IMG/VR virus record: IMGVR_UViG_3300011116_001170
Span: 1 to 51,148 of that record
Strand: one strand, 5' to 3'
DNA: 51,148 bases
DNA from: a virus
Part shown: in pieces, positions 22,758 through 31,327 of the stretch
How the letters are laid out: each line of letters begins with the position of its first letter
Position numbering within the stretch: the stretch's first letter is position 1
Program-made: the position numbers and the translations under genes
The notes under the pieces: generated by a model
Database searches by the model: none
What the model saw: the letters and a program-made list of their open reading frames with translations, nothing else
What the model was told of the DNA's origin: nothing

Positions 22758-23834
22758 ATGCAAGCTATTGATGTTGTAAATAGACTAAAAGAAATATTGC
22801 CAAGCTTCACCGATGATTTTAGCGATATTAAAAGCGTTTCTTCTTTGACTCAATCAAGCGGCATAATTACAGCGACTACATTAAGCGCGCACAACTTAGC
22901 AACTGGAAACTACATCACAGTTAGAGGCGCAAAAAAACCAATCGCTTTAGTTTCTTTGACTCGTGTAGGAAATATTGTAACCGCTACATCTTTAACCGAT
23001 CATGAATTATCCGATCCATCTTTATTTTCTTTAGAAAATTTGCCGCTTTATGTTGAAATTGCTGGCGCAAGCACTGGATACAGCGGCAGTTTTGAACTTT
23101 TAAGCGTTCCGACAAGCTACATCTTTACTTTTAAAATTACAACAACGCCAACAACACCAGCGGCAGTTGCTGGCTATCTTTTGCTTGAAGACCAGACTAG
23201 CTACAATGGCTATAAACAAATTACAGTTACTTCACCAACTCAATTTACTTACGCAAGCTCAAACTCAAATCTTAACTCACCAGCGCAAGGCACAATTGAA
23301 ATAAGCAGTGGCACCCGTGTTGATTATGCAGCAACTGCTCAAAGAATTTTAGATTATTATTCGGCAAATTCTAATAAGATTTTTAAACCTTGGATGTTTG
23401 TTGTTTTGAACGCAAAATCAATTTATAAAAACGAAACAATCGCAAGCAATATTTCATCTGCTCAAAATAAAAATCAATCTTTTTATTTTGAAGCTCAACA
23501 AGATTTTTCTCTTTATGTTTTTTTACCAAGCAAAACTAGCACGTTAGGTGGTGAACAATCTGACACGGCGCGAATTTACGAAAAGCCAATTTTAAAAAGT
23601 ATTGCCAATCATATTTTTGATTCAAATTTAGTTGAAAGAACTTATCAACCTTGTGCCTATGTTGGCAATGAGTCTGATGATTATGTCGCTGCTTATTATG
23701 TTCATAGATTCGACTTTTTAGCTAAAGGATTTGTGCAATCTGGTGATACTGCTGATTTCAATAATGGAACTCCTCTAAAAATAATTAATGGAACTTTAGA
23801 CAGCGGATTAATTTTTAAACCAAATTTCCGTTAG
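22758..23834 (+). CDS. Mu gp37-like tail terminator with inserted beta domain
   Basis: 358 aa, about twice the normal size of the Gp37 family (often 150-200 aa). Residues 1-25 and about 180-358 look like the Gp37 fold (AQRILDYYSANSNKIFKPWM, then GEQSDTARIYEKPIL). Between them, residues about 28-180 are a Thr/Ser-rich beta insert with SAHNLATGNYITVRGA. A clearly related segment is found in the baseplate gp47 at 31324. The insert may be a surface-exposed Ig-like decoration. Confidence 0.7.
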   Translation: MQAIDVVNRLKEILPSFTDDFSDIKSVSSLTQSSGIITATTLSAHNLATGNYITVRGAKKPIALVSLTRVGNIVTATSLTDHELSDPSLFSLENLPLYVEIAGASTGYSGSFELLSVPTSYIFTFKITTTPTTPAAVAGYLLLEDQTSYNGYKQITVTSPTQFTYASSNSNLNSPAQGTIEISSGTRVDYAATAQRILDYYSANSNKIFKPWMFVVLNAKSIYKNETIASNISSAQNKNQSFYFEAQQDFSLYVFLPSKTSTLGGEQSDTARIYEKPILKSIANHIFDSNLVERTYQPCAYVGNESDDYVAAYYVHRFDFLAKGFVQSGDTADFNNGTPLKIINGTLDSGLIFKPNFR

Positions 23835-23890
23835 TCTTGGTTTTCGGATTTTTGTTTTTCTTTTTTAAAAATATTTTGATTTCAACATTT
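23835..23890 (+). promoter_or_regulatory. Late upstream box, copy B
   Basis: TCTTGGTTTTCGGATT at 23835-23850, and AACATTTAAT beginning 33 bases after CGGATT, in a 71-base gap before the DUF2635 gene. Same spacing as copy A. TTTAAT could be the -10 hexamer. It would serve the tail sheath operon. Confidence 0.55.
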
Positions 23891-23905
23891 AATTAAATTC
23901 TGTTT

Positions 23906-24091
23906 ATGAAATTAAAACTAAATCAAAATCTTTCCACACCGCAGGGTAAGCTGCTTAAAGACGCAATCATTGAAGTTGCCGCAGATGAAAATTCAATTCC
24001 TTTGGATTTATTTTGGCGCAGTCGTTTAGCTGATTCTGTTATTGATAATTGCGTTGAAATAGTTTCTGAAACCTTAAAATCAAAAAAATAA
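23906..24091 (+). CDS. DUF2635 protein
   Basis: 61 aa. LSTPQGKLLKDAIIEVAADENS then LFWRSRLADSVIDN reproduce the DUF2635 plan (a short strand, then 'YWRRRLADGDV'). In Mu-like phages this gene always sits between the gp37 gene and the sheath gene (Mu gp38 position), as it does here. Role unknown, perhaps sheath assembly. Confidence 0.75.
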   Translation: MKLKLNQNLSTPQGKLLKDAIIEVAADENSIPLDLFWRSRLADSVIDNCVEIVSETLKSKK

Positions 24092-24092
24092 T

Positions 24093-25646
24093 ATGGCTGC
24101 TTCTTTTCCAAATGTAACTACTAATATTCTTTCAGCTAAAACCCCACAAACCCCTGACGCTCGTTCAATTTTGATTGTTGGCGGCATGGTTTCGGGAACT
24201 GCTTCAAGTGGTGCTTTGGTTGACAATTTACTTTCTGCCACAGATTTTAATAATGCTTTTGGTAGAACTTCTCACATTGCTAAGGCTGGTCGCGCTTTAA
24301 TTGAACAACTTTCAATTTCAAGAATTAGACCAAAAGTTAGCGCAATTGGATTGACTGACAGCGGAAGCGGTGTTGCCGCAACTGGAATTGTCGCCTTTAC
24401 TGGAACTGCAACAGAAGCTGGCACAATTACAGTTTACATCGATTCAATTCGCAATGGTGTTTACAAAATTAATGTTGCAAGTGGTGCGACTGCCGCTTCT
24501 CTTGGAACTTTACTCGAAACCGCAATTAATGCAAATTTAGACAGACCAGTAAATGCGGTCAATACAACTGGAAGCGTTGCTTTAACTGCAATTAATAAAG
24601 GAACTGTTGGAAATTCAATTGGCTTAAAATATTCAGGATCTGTCGCTGGAATTACAACAACTCTTACAGCTTTTGCAAGCGGTGCAACTAACCCAACTTT
24701 GACAGCGGTATTTGACGCAATTGCAAGCACTCGTTATTCAACAATAATTTTCCCAGCAGAATGGGGCATTTCAACTTTAACAACTGAAACCGAATCCAAA
24801 TTCAATGTTGACAATAAAATTGTTCACGAGTTCGGTATTGTTTGTAAAAATGATACTTATGCTAACAGCAACACCGCTTTAGATGCTTTAAATCAAAAAA
24901 CACTCGGTTATATTCCAAATAAGCTGATTTCAGGAACTGCTCACAAAGGCGGTGCTATATTTGAGAATCCGATTGTTATTGCCGCCTATGCTGCCGCTTT
25001 GCGTGAATTAAGACTTACTGTAAATTCAAATACATCTTCAATCACAACCAACGGGCAATCATTAGGCGGTTCTTTCTTTGCTGCAATTCCTTATCATAAC
25101 ACTCCATTTAATTTATTGCCAATTATTGAAACTGGAAATGATTTTTCTGACGCGGAAGCTTTAGAATTACAAAATTCTGGTGGTTGGGTGCTTAGAAATA
25201 ATCCTGCAAATACTGTTATTATTTCAAATGAAGCGGTAACGACTTACAAAACCAACATGCTTGGAAATGCAGACGTAACCTTTAAATATATCAACTATTT
25301 TGATACTTTAACCTTAACCGCTGAATACATTTTTAATAATCTTAAAGCTGATTTCTCACAACATATTTTAACAACTGGACAACTTATTGCTGGTCGTCCA
25401 ATGGTCAATAAAGAAGGTTTTATCGCTGCTTTGATGGGCTACTATGCTACACTTTCGGGCATCAATGGCAATAACAATTATTGCTTGTTAAGAGCTGGCA
25501 CGGATCAACAAGCAGCTTTCAAAAAAGCTTTGACTGATTCTGTAGTTATCAATCTTGCAACTGGCACGCTAACAGCTGAAGCAATTGCAAATATTACAAC
25601 TCAAGTAAGAAATATTTTAGTTAATTTTACCCCAACTTTTGAATAA
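24093..25646 (+). CDS. Contractile tail sheath protein (Mu gpL-like)
   Basis: 517 aa. ILIVGGMVSGTASSGALVDN and the SATDFNNAFGRTSHIAKAGRAL block are N-terminal hallmarks of Mu-type sheaths. Residues about 90-200 are a Thr/Ala/Gly-rich beta insert. The C-terminus (GYYATLSGINGNNNYCLLRAG, then ITTQVRNILVNFTP) provides the interlocking arms. It contracts on adsorption to drive the tube through the envelope. Confidence 0.93.
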   Translation: MAASFPNVTTNILSAKTPQTPDARSILIVGGMVSGTASSGALVDNLLSATDFNNAFGRTSHIAKAGRALIEQLSISRIRPKVSAIGLTDSGSGVAATGIVAFTGTATEAGTITVYIDSIRNGVYKINVASGATAASLGTLLETAINANLDRPVNAVNTTGSVALTAINKGTVGNSIGLKYSGSVAGITTTLTAFASGATNPTLTAVFDAIASTRYSTIIFPAEWGISTLTTETESKFNVDNKIVHEFGIVCKNDTYANSNTALDALNQKTLGYIPNKLISGTAHKGGAIFENPIVIAAYAAALRELRLTVNSNTSSITTNGQSLGGSFFAAIPYHNTPFNLLPIIETGNDFSDAEALELQNSGGWVLRNNPANTVIISNEAVTTYKTNMLGNADVTFKYINYFDTLTLTAEYIFNNLKADFSQHILTTGQLIAGRPMVNKEGFIAALMGYYATLSGINGNNNYCLLRAGTDQQAAFKKALTDSVVINLATGTLTAEAIANITTQVRNILVNFTPTFE

Positions 25647-25651
25647 AACAT

Positions 25652-25993
25652 ATGACTATTTTAGATTACGGCAATTTAATAATTAATGGCAAATCAGTGA
25701 GTTATGAAGCTATTGAAATAACTCCGGGTTCAATAACTCGAAAGCCAAATCCACAAATTAATGGTAAGAATATTTTTACAACTGACGTTATGTCAAATTA
25801 TTCTACAATCAAGATTACTCAACGCGTTAGTCCTACATCAAATGAATTGTTTAATGGAATTTACAACAACGGTGACAATAATACAATTACTTATCGAAGC
25901 GAAAATTTTTCTAGTTGCACAATGGAAGCGTTGCCTGCTCGCAAAGACCAAGATACTGTCGATTATATAATATTTGGCGATCCTGCTGTTTAA
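25652..25993 (+). CDS. Tail tube protein (Mu gpM-like)
   Basis: 113 aa, the usual size. DYGNLIINGKSVSYEAIEIT, then NIFTTDVMSNYSTIKITQR and a closing DTVDYIIFGDPAV match the Mu tail tube family. It lies straight after the sheath, as in all such phages, and polymerises into the inner tube. Confidence 0.88.
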   Translation: MTILDYGNLIINGKSVSYEAIEITPGSITRKPNPQINGKNIFTTDVMSNYSTIKITQRVSPTSNELFNGIYNNGDNNTITYRSENFSSCTMEALPARKDQDTVDYIIFGDPAV

Positions 25994-26005
25994 TTTTTTT
26001 AAAAT

Positions 26006-26476
26006 ATGGAATCTTTAACTTTCGATTTATCAACACCAATTAAAGTTCAAATAAATGTTGATAGCAAAAATGACTTTGCTGATATTGATAAAATTTATTT
26101 ATCTGCGCCAAGTTTTAAACATCGCGATTTAACAATTGTTTTGAAAAAGAAATTTATTGAAGCCGTATTTGCAATGACCGCTTCGCTTCCAAAAGATGAA
26201 GCACAAAAGCAAGTACAAGTAAATGATGAAAATGGTAAATTAGAAGCAAAATCAATCAAGGCTATTTTATACGCGGCTAAGGATTTTGATATTGTTTCTT
26301 TCTTTAAAAGATTTGAAACATTTTTAATTTCTGACATCGCTTTTAAAGATGAAGAAAGAAAACAAAAGCTAGTTGCATTGGATTTACAAAAGCTTGATGA
26401 ATCTGATTTTGAGGAGCTATTGGCTAAATATTTAGAGGTTTTTTTTATTGTTTCTTGGATGAAAACACTAAGCTAG
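26006..26476 (+). CDS. Tail assembly chaperone, frame-0 product
   Basis: 156 aa, acidic/basic mixed helical protein (FDLSTPIKVQINVD, LTIVLKKKFIEAVFAMTA, AIKAILYAAKDFDIVSFF is similar in style). It sits between tube and tape measure genes, where nearly all long-tailed phages encode two chaperones from one mRNA by frameshifting. It would coat the tape measure protein before tail assembly. Confidence 0.8.
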   Translation: MESLTFDLSTPIKVQINVDSKNDFADIDKIYLSAPSFKHRDLTIVLKKKFIEAVFAMTASLPKDEAQKQVQVNDENGKLEAKSIKAILYAAKDFDIVSFFKRFETFLISDIAFKDEERKQKLVALDLQKLDESDFEELLAKYLEVFFIVSWMKTLS

Positions 26477-26619
26477 AATCTTTGATTTGCAATTTAGCTT
26501 ATTTTTACAAAGGCGCGGCAAGTTTTGAATGGTTAGAAAGTTTGCCAATTCCAAAACTTTTAAGACTCAATGAAGAAGCAACTAAAATCAACGAAGCAAT
26601 GAAATCAAAAGAGAAATAA
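26006..26619 (+). CDS. Tail assembly chaperone, -1 frameshift product
   Basis: Reading shifts by -1 at the T run 26439-26446. After the shift the frame continues ...FLDENTKLESLICNLAYFY, KGAASFEWLESLPIPKLLRL and ends at 26619, giving about 204 aa. The extension is clean, compact and ends 3 bases before the tape measure start, as in the G/GT pair of lambda and the matching Mu pair. The frame has no start of its own, so frameshifting is the only simple way to use it. Confidence 0.8.
26438..26447 (+). promoter_or_regulatory. Programmed -1 frameshift slippery site
   Basis: G followed by eight T and an A (G-TTT-TTT-TTA in relation to the codons GTT TTT TTT ATT). Two tandem Phe codons on a T run are a standard -1 slip site (X-XXY-YYZ with all T). 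The frame-0 stop lies 27 bases downstream. Confidence 0.8.
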
Positions 26620-26622
26620 AAG

Positions 26623-28014
26623 ATGTTTCAAATAAAATATGTCTACGATTTAGTTGATAAAATTAGCCCCAAACTTAAGACGATTCAAACTAATTTAAAA
26701 GCTACGGCCGATAAGGTTGAAGAGTCTGCTCTAAAGATGTCAAATGGATTTGATAAAGTAAAAAGCAATTTAGATAAAATTGGCAATAAATCTGCACAAA
26801 TTGGTAAAAATTTAATTTTAAAAACAACCCTTCCGCTTGGATTGCTTGGAAATAAGTTTATAAAAACCGCATCAGATTATCAAGAATCTTTAAATAAAGT
26901 CGAAGTTGCCTTTGGTGGTGCTGCAAATAGCGTTAAAAGCTTTTCTGAAAGTGCTGGAAAAAACTTTGGTATTGATCGAGGTTCTGCTTTAGATATGGCA
27001 GCAATGTTTGGTGATATGTCAACGTCAATGGGTTTATCGCAAACAAAAGCCGCAGATTTATCAACTAAGTTAGTTGGATTAGCTGGCGATTTAGCTTCAT
27101 TTAAAAATATTAATGTAAGCGAAGCAACTACGGCATTAGCTGGAGTTTTTACTGGAGAAACCGAGTCTTTAAAACGCCTTGGAATTGTAATGACAGAAGT
27201 AAATTTACAACAATTTGCTTTGAGTCAAGGAATTACAAAAAAGCTTCAAAAAATGAGTCAAGATGAGAAAGTTCTTTTGCGCTATAATTATATTATGGCA
27301 ATGACGAAGAACTCGCAAGGCGACTTTACTAGAACTCAAGCAGGCTTTGCAAATCAAACTAGAATTTTATCTTCTCGCTTTAAAGATTTAAGTATAACTC
27401 TCGGATCTATTTTACTGCCTTATGCAAATAAAATTTTGAGCGTAATAATTAATTTGATTGGAAAATTTCAAGCTTTAAGTCCAACAACTCAAAAAATAAT
27501 TCTTGTTTTGGGTGCTTTAGCTGTAATAATTCCGCCTCTTTTAATTGCTTTTGGTTTTATGGCTAATGGAATTGTAGCTATTGGTGCAGCGTTTGCGCTT
27601 TTAATTTCACCAGTTGGCTTAGTAATTGCTGGAATTGCTGCCCTTGCCGTTGCTGGCTATCTTTTAAAAGATAGTTTTATGATAGTTTTCAATTTTTTAA
27701 AAGACGAATTTCTTTCAATTTTTGATGCTATAGGTGCAAAGATTGACGTAGCAATTGCAAAGTTTAATTCTTTTAGAACTGATGCGGCAAGCGTGCTTTC
27801 TTTTGTTGGCTTAGATTCTTTAGCAAATAGCGTTGCGCCTTCACCAGTAAATCAAGCAGCTAGTCAAAATATTAACCAACAACAACAAGTAACCGCTGGC
27901 GGTCAAATGGACATTAACATTAAAGGCTTGCCAAAAGGTTCAAATACTAGTTTTGCCCCTGCGCCTAAAAACTTTATGAATGTTGGCGTCAATTCAGTTT
28001 ATGCGGGGAGCTAA
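26623..28014 (+). CDS. Tape measure protein
   Basis: 463 aa: short for the family, predicting a short tail (by the usual 1.5 angstrom per residue, about 70 nm). N-terminal coiled coil (DKISPKLKTIQTNLKATADK), then the TMP core SDYQESLNKVEVAFGGAA, a hydrophobic domain at residues about 285-350 (KIILVLGALAVIIPPLLIAFG) that can enter the membrane, and a Gln/Asn-rich linker before DINIKGLPKGSNTSF, as in Mu-like tape measures. It sets tail length and may help DNA cross the inner membrane. Confidence 0.9.
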   Translation: MFQIKYVYDLVDKISPKLKTIQTNLKATADKVEESALKMSNGFDKVKSNLDKIGNKSAQIGKNLILKTTLPLGLLGNKFIKTASDYQESLNKVEVAFGGAANSVKSFSESAGKNFGIDRGSALDMAAMFGDMSTSMGLSQTKAADLSTKLVGLAGDLASFKNINVSEATTALAGVFTGETESLKRLGIVMTEVNLQQFALSQGITKKLQKMSQDEKVLLRYNYIMAMTKNSQGDFTRTQAGFANQTRILSSRFKDLSITLGSILLPYANKILSVIINLIGKFQALSPTTQKIILVLGALAVIIPPLLIAFGFMANGIVAIGAAFALLISPVGLVIAGIAALAVAGYLLKDSFMIVFNFLKDEFLSIFDAIGAKIDVAIAKFNSFRTDAASVLSFVGLDSLANSVAPSPVNQAASQNINQQQQVTAGGQMDINIKGLPKGSNTSFAPAPKNFMNVGVNSVYAGS

Positions 28015-29207
28015 TGACAATTTTTAACATTGCTAGATTGCCAACTGCAAGTTTTAAAGATGTTGAATTTGCTTATCAAGACACAAGCGTTGATGGCGGA
28101 AGAAAAACAATTTCTCATGAATATCCAAACCGCAAAGAACGTTATGTTGAAGATTTAGGCGGAATTGAAAAGAAATTCTCGATTACCGCGTGGACTGATG
28201 ATAATGTTTCTTTTGGCGATAGAGATGCTTTAATTGAAGTCTTAGAAAGTTCGGGAATTGGAACTTTGATTCATCCTACTTTTGGCTCTCAAAACGTTGT
28301 TTGCGTTGGTTACAATGTAAGCGATAATGTAAAAGAGCTGGGCATTTCTAAATTTACTTTGAATTTTGAAGTTGCTTCTTTGAATATTTCGCCCTCTAAG
28401 TTAAAAGGCAATAAAGGGTTTTTAGCTAATTTAAAAAGTAAGATTCTTGGCAGCAATGAAGCTGTTTTTGATAAAGGATGGAAAAGCGTTGTCAAAGCCA
28501 AAGCAAAATTTGATTCTGCCGTTAAAACAACAAAGCAAGTTGCGAATCAAATAAATAGAGCTTCAAGATTAGTCCAAGGTGCGGCTGATTCAATTGGTGA
28601 TGCAACTACTGCCTTAAACCAAATTGTAAATTCTGCTAATTCTTTAGTTCAAAGCCCTTCAAAATTAGCTGCTAATTTAAGAACTTCTTTCGACAATCTT
28701 TCTGTTGGCTACAATTCGGCAAAAGATGTTTTTGTTGTTATGTCAAGTCTTTTTGGCTTTAATGAAAGAGACCGCGTTTCAAATGGCAATTCTCAATTGC
28801 AGCAAGATATAAAATCAAATCAAGATCAATTAAATAATTTTGTGAACGCTTCGGCGATGGCGATTGCTTACAATGCAGCTGCAAATATTGATTATGCGAC
28901 TTTGCAAGATTTAAATTCTGTAAATTCAAAACTTGAAGCTGGCTTTGCTGCTTTGCCTTCAAACTTAGATAAAGATATTTACCAACTTCTTTTAGATATG
29001 CGCGTTGAAGCTACTAATATTTTTTCGCAACTTTCAATTAGCTTGCCAAACATAATTGATTATGAACAAGTCAATCCAATTTCTTTGAATAATTTAGTTT
29101 ACTCTTTTTATGGATCACTTGATTTAAAAGAAAATATTCGAGAATTAAATCAATTTAGCGACACAAGCCGCATTCAAGGCAACATCAAACTTTTAAGCAA
29201 TGTCTGA
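28014..29207 (+). CDS. Mu gpN-like DNA circularisation / baseplate protein
   Basis: 397 aa. The N-terminal domain (ASFKDVEFAYQDTSVDGGRK, TISHEYPNRKERYVEDLG, KKFSITAWTDD, LIHPTFGSQNVVC) is the DNA_circ_N domain of Mu gpN. The rest is a helical, Ala/Asn/Ser-rich region. In Mu this protein is part of the baseplate hub that joins tail tube and tape measure; the name is historical. Confidence 0.88.
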   Translation: MTIFNIARLPTASFKDVEFAYQDTSVDGGRKTISHEYPNRKERYVEDLGGIEKKFSITAWTDDNVSFGDRDALIEVLESSGIGTLIHPTFGSQNVVCVGYNVSDNVKELGISKFTLNFEVASLNISPSKLKGNKGFLANLKSKILGSNEAVFDKGWKSVVKAKAKFDSAVKTTKQVANQINRASRLVQGAADSIGDATTALNQIVNSANSLVQSPSKLAANLRTSFDNLSVGYNSAKDVFVVMSSLFGFNERDRVSNGNSQLQQDIKSNQDQLNNFVNASAMAIAYNAAANIDYATLQDLNSVNSKLEAGFAALPSNLDKDIYQLLLDMRVEATNIFSQLSISLPNIIDYEQVNPISLNNLVYSFYGSLDLKENIRELNQFSDTSRIQGNIKLLSNV

Positions 29208-30306
29208 TTTAATCTTGGAAGTAAATGGCATAAAATACCAAGGATTTACTGACGCTGCTATTAATAAATCAATTGAAAATCTTGCAAGTCAATTTTCATT
29301 TTCAACAACAGTCAAAGATTCATTTGATTTTATGGCTGGAGTTTTTGGCAAAATTCAAAATGATTTAAAAGTTCAAGATTCTGTTAAAGTATTTATTGAC
29401 GATAATTTAGTTATGTCGGGCTTTATCGAAGATTTAGATATAAGCTATTCTTCAAGCAGTCACTCAATTTCAGTTTCAGGTCGCGATAAAACTGGAGATT
29501 TAATTGATAGCTCCATAATTCCAAAACAATATTTTCAACGAAATTTTGTTAGGCTTTTGGAAACAGTGTTGAAAGACAATGGACATTCGATCGCTGTTAT
29601 TAATGATGTTGCTGATTTAGGAACTTTAAGCGCAAAAGAAGTTATTGCCACAGAAAAAGGCGATACAATCGCTGCTTTTATGGATAGATACGCAAAAAAA
29701 TTACAAGTTCTTTTGATTACCAATGAAGATGGCGATTTAGTTATTACGCGCGAAGGCAGTGATTTAGCTGTTGGTGGATTGATTCAAGAAATTAATGGCA
29801 ATAATAACAATATTCTTTCTGCTTCAATTAATATAAGCACTACGGAACGTTATAGATTCTTTGAGATTTACTCTTCAAAAGGCAATGATGATTTTGTTGC
29901 TCAAACCGTTGGGCAAAGTGGAATTGCAATTGATAATTCAATTAGAGCAACGAGACGAAAACGCGTTAGTATGTCCGCCGATACTGAATCAGTTTCTTTG
30001 AAAAATTTAGCTAAATGGTATGTTAATATAAGACGTGCAAAAGGCTCGCGCTACAATTGCCGCGTTCAAGGATTTTATACGAATAGAAACAACGGTTTGC
30101 TTTGGCAACCCAACACTTTAGTTCAAGTAAAAGATGAGATGTGCCAAGTAAGCGGTCAATTCTTAATTCAAGGAGTTTCTTTTGTTAAGAATTTACAAGG
30201 TTCTTTTACTGATTTATCAATTGTTGAACAAGGTGCTTTTTCAATTGAAGGCGCAAATATTGCTGATGGAAGTAGTTTTGCCACCGATTTAATTGCTAAG
30301 CCTTAG
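29200..30306 (+). CDS. Mu gpP-like baseplate hub protein
   Basis: 368 aa. LILEVNGIKYQGFTDAAINK, FSFSTTVKDSF, SISVSGRDKTGDLIDSSI and the closing beta strands (NGLLWQPNTLVQVKDEMCQV) match the gp27/gpP hub family. It forms the trimeric ring that holds the spike (gp45). The next spike gene lies on the opposite strand. Confidence 0.88.
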   Translation: MSDLILEVNGIKYQGFTDAAINKSIENLASQFSFSTTVKDSFDFMAGVFGKIQNDLKVQDSVKVFIDDNLVMSGFIEDLDISYSSSSHSISVSGRDKTGDLIDSSIIPKQYFQRNFVRLLETVLKDNGHSIAVINDVADLGTLSAKEVIATEKGDTIAAFMDRYAKKLQVLLITNEDGDLVITREGSDLAVGGLIQEINGNNNNILSASINISTTERYRFFEIYSSKGNDDFVAQTVGQSGIAIDNSIRATRRKRVSMSADTESVSLKNLAKWYVNIRRAKGSRYNCRVQGFYTNRNNGLLWQPNTLVQVKDEMCQVSGQFLIQGVSFVKNLQGSFTDLSIVEQGAFSIEGANIADGSSFATDLIAKP

Positions 30307-30307
30307 T

Positions 30308-30814
30308 TTAAGGTGCAATAAGTCCATGCGCTCTAAGCATCACTAATATTGAGTCAACCGTTGCATGAAGTTCAGATAAACCAGCTAATGGGTTAGTAAT
30401 TGCGGGCTGCCGCTCTTTTAAAACTTGCACTCCATCAACTTTGTAAACTCCGCTTGTGTTGATATTGCCAACCGCATTAATCAAGCCAGAAAAAAGAGCA
30501 GAATTACAATTTATCTCAATATCACCATTCTTTTTAAAAGTAATTTTATTTCCAGCGGAAAAATTACCAATTGCTTTCTCGCCAGTTTCTAAAGTTGGCT
30601 GGAGAAGTGGATTATATGGCACGGCAAAGGCACTTGTTTTACTGCCCTGCGGATAGAAAAGCAAAACTAAGCTTCCTTTATCAATTATTGGATTGCTGGC
30701 TTCTCCATAAGGTTGTAAAATCAAAACCTTGTCCAAAATTTCACCTTCAAAAGTTTTTACCTTACATTTAAGCCCGCCATCGCTTGTGCTTAAAATTTGC
30801 GCTTTGCTAATCAT
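30308..30814 (-). CDS. Mu gp45-like baseplate spike/assembly protein, on the reverse strand
   Basis: 168 aa. OB-fold-like start (KVKTFEGEILDKVLILQPYG), then SLVLLFYPQGSKTSAFAVPY, KITFKKNGDIEINCNSA and a beta-helical end, as in Mu gp45 and related gpV spikes. All other tail genes run plus; this one runs minus, ends 2 bases after gpP and starts in the gap shared with the gp46 gene. It must therefore have its own promoter in 30815-30886. The frame is intact, so it is presumably expressed. Confidence 0.8.
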   Translation of the reverse strand: MISKAQILSTSDGGLKCKVKTFEGEILDKVLILQPYGEASNPIIDKGSLVLLFYPQGSKTSAFAVPYNPLLQPTLETGEKAIGNFSAGNKITFKKNGDIEINCNSALFSGLINAVGNINTSGVYKVDGVQVLKERQPAITNPLAGLSELHATVDSILVMLRAHGLIAP

Positions 30815-30819
30815 AAAAA

Positions 30820-30876
30820 TCTTGGTTTTCGGATTTTGTTTTTTGGGATTTAAAAAATACTTTTAATCAAACATTT
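30820..30876 (+). promoter_or_regulatory. Late upstream box, copy C
   Basis: TCTTGGTTTTCGGATT at 30820-30835 and AACATT starting 34 bases after CGGATT, before gp46. The gap is also the 5' side of the reversed gp45 gene, so this is a divergent control region. The box starts only 6 bases upstream of the gp45 start codon. Confidence 0.55.
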
Positions 30877-30886
30877 TTTGTAAATT

Positions 30887-31327
30887 ATGGCAATCGATTT
30901 AAAATTCAAGCAAGATTCAAACGGAGATTGGGATATTGATTTCGCTAATGGTGATTTTGAATTGACCGATGGTTTAGATACCGCTGTTTATATGTCTGTT
31001 TTTTGCGAAAAAAGAGCCTCTAGTTCCCAAATTTCAGAGCCTAATTTGCGACGGGGACATTTTACAAACGAATTTTCTAAAAAAGAAGGCTATCAAGTTG
31101 GCTCGCTTTTCTGGCTATATACAGAGCAAGCTAAAAATACTGACAGCAATTTAAGATTGCTTGAAGGCGCAATTACCGATGGCTTGGCTTGGATGATTGA
31201 AGACAATATTTTTTCAAAAACAAAAGTACAAGCGACTAGATTAAATACTCAAATTGAACTTCAAATCGAACTTGTAAATAAGCTTCAAAAAAATAGCCAA
31301 TATTATAATTTATTTGCCGCCACATGA
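30887..31327 (+). CDS. Mu gp46-like baseplate protein
   Basis: 146 aa. DWDIDFANGDFELTDGLDTAVYM near the start and EGAITDGLAWMIED in the second half are the conserved blocks of the GP46 family (W-lysozyme-lacking gp25-like wedge). Together with gp47 and gp48 it builds the baseplate wedges. It overlaps gp47 by 4 bases. Confidence 0.88.
   Translation: MAIDLKFKQDSNGDWDIDFANGDFELTDGLDTAVYMSVFCEKRASSSQISEPNLRRGHFTNEFSKKEGYQVGSLFWLYTEQAKNTDSNLRLLEGAITDGLAWMIEDNIFSKTKVQATRLNTQIELQIELVNKLQKNSQYYNLFAAT

Noticed and set aside
30297-30840. Site-specific invertible segment around gp45
   Set aside because: I looked for inverted repeats at both ends of the reversed gene and saw none, and there is no invertase gene in the window.
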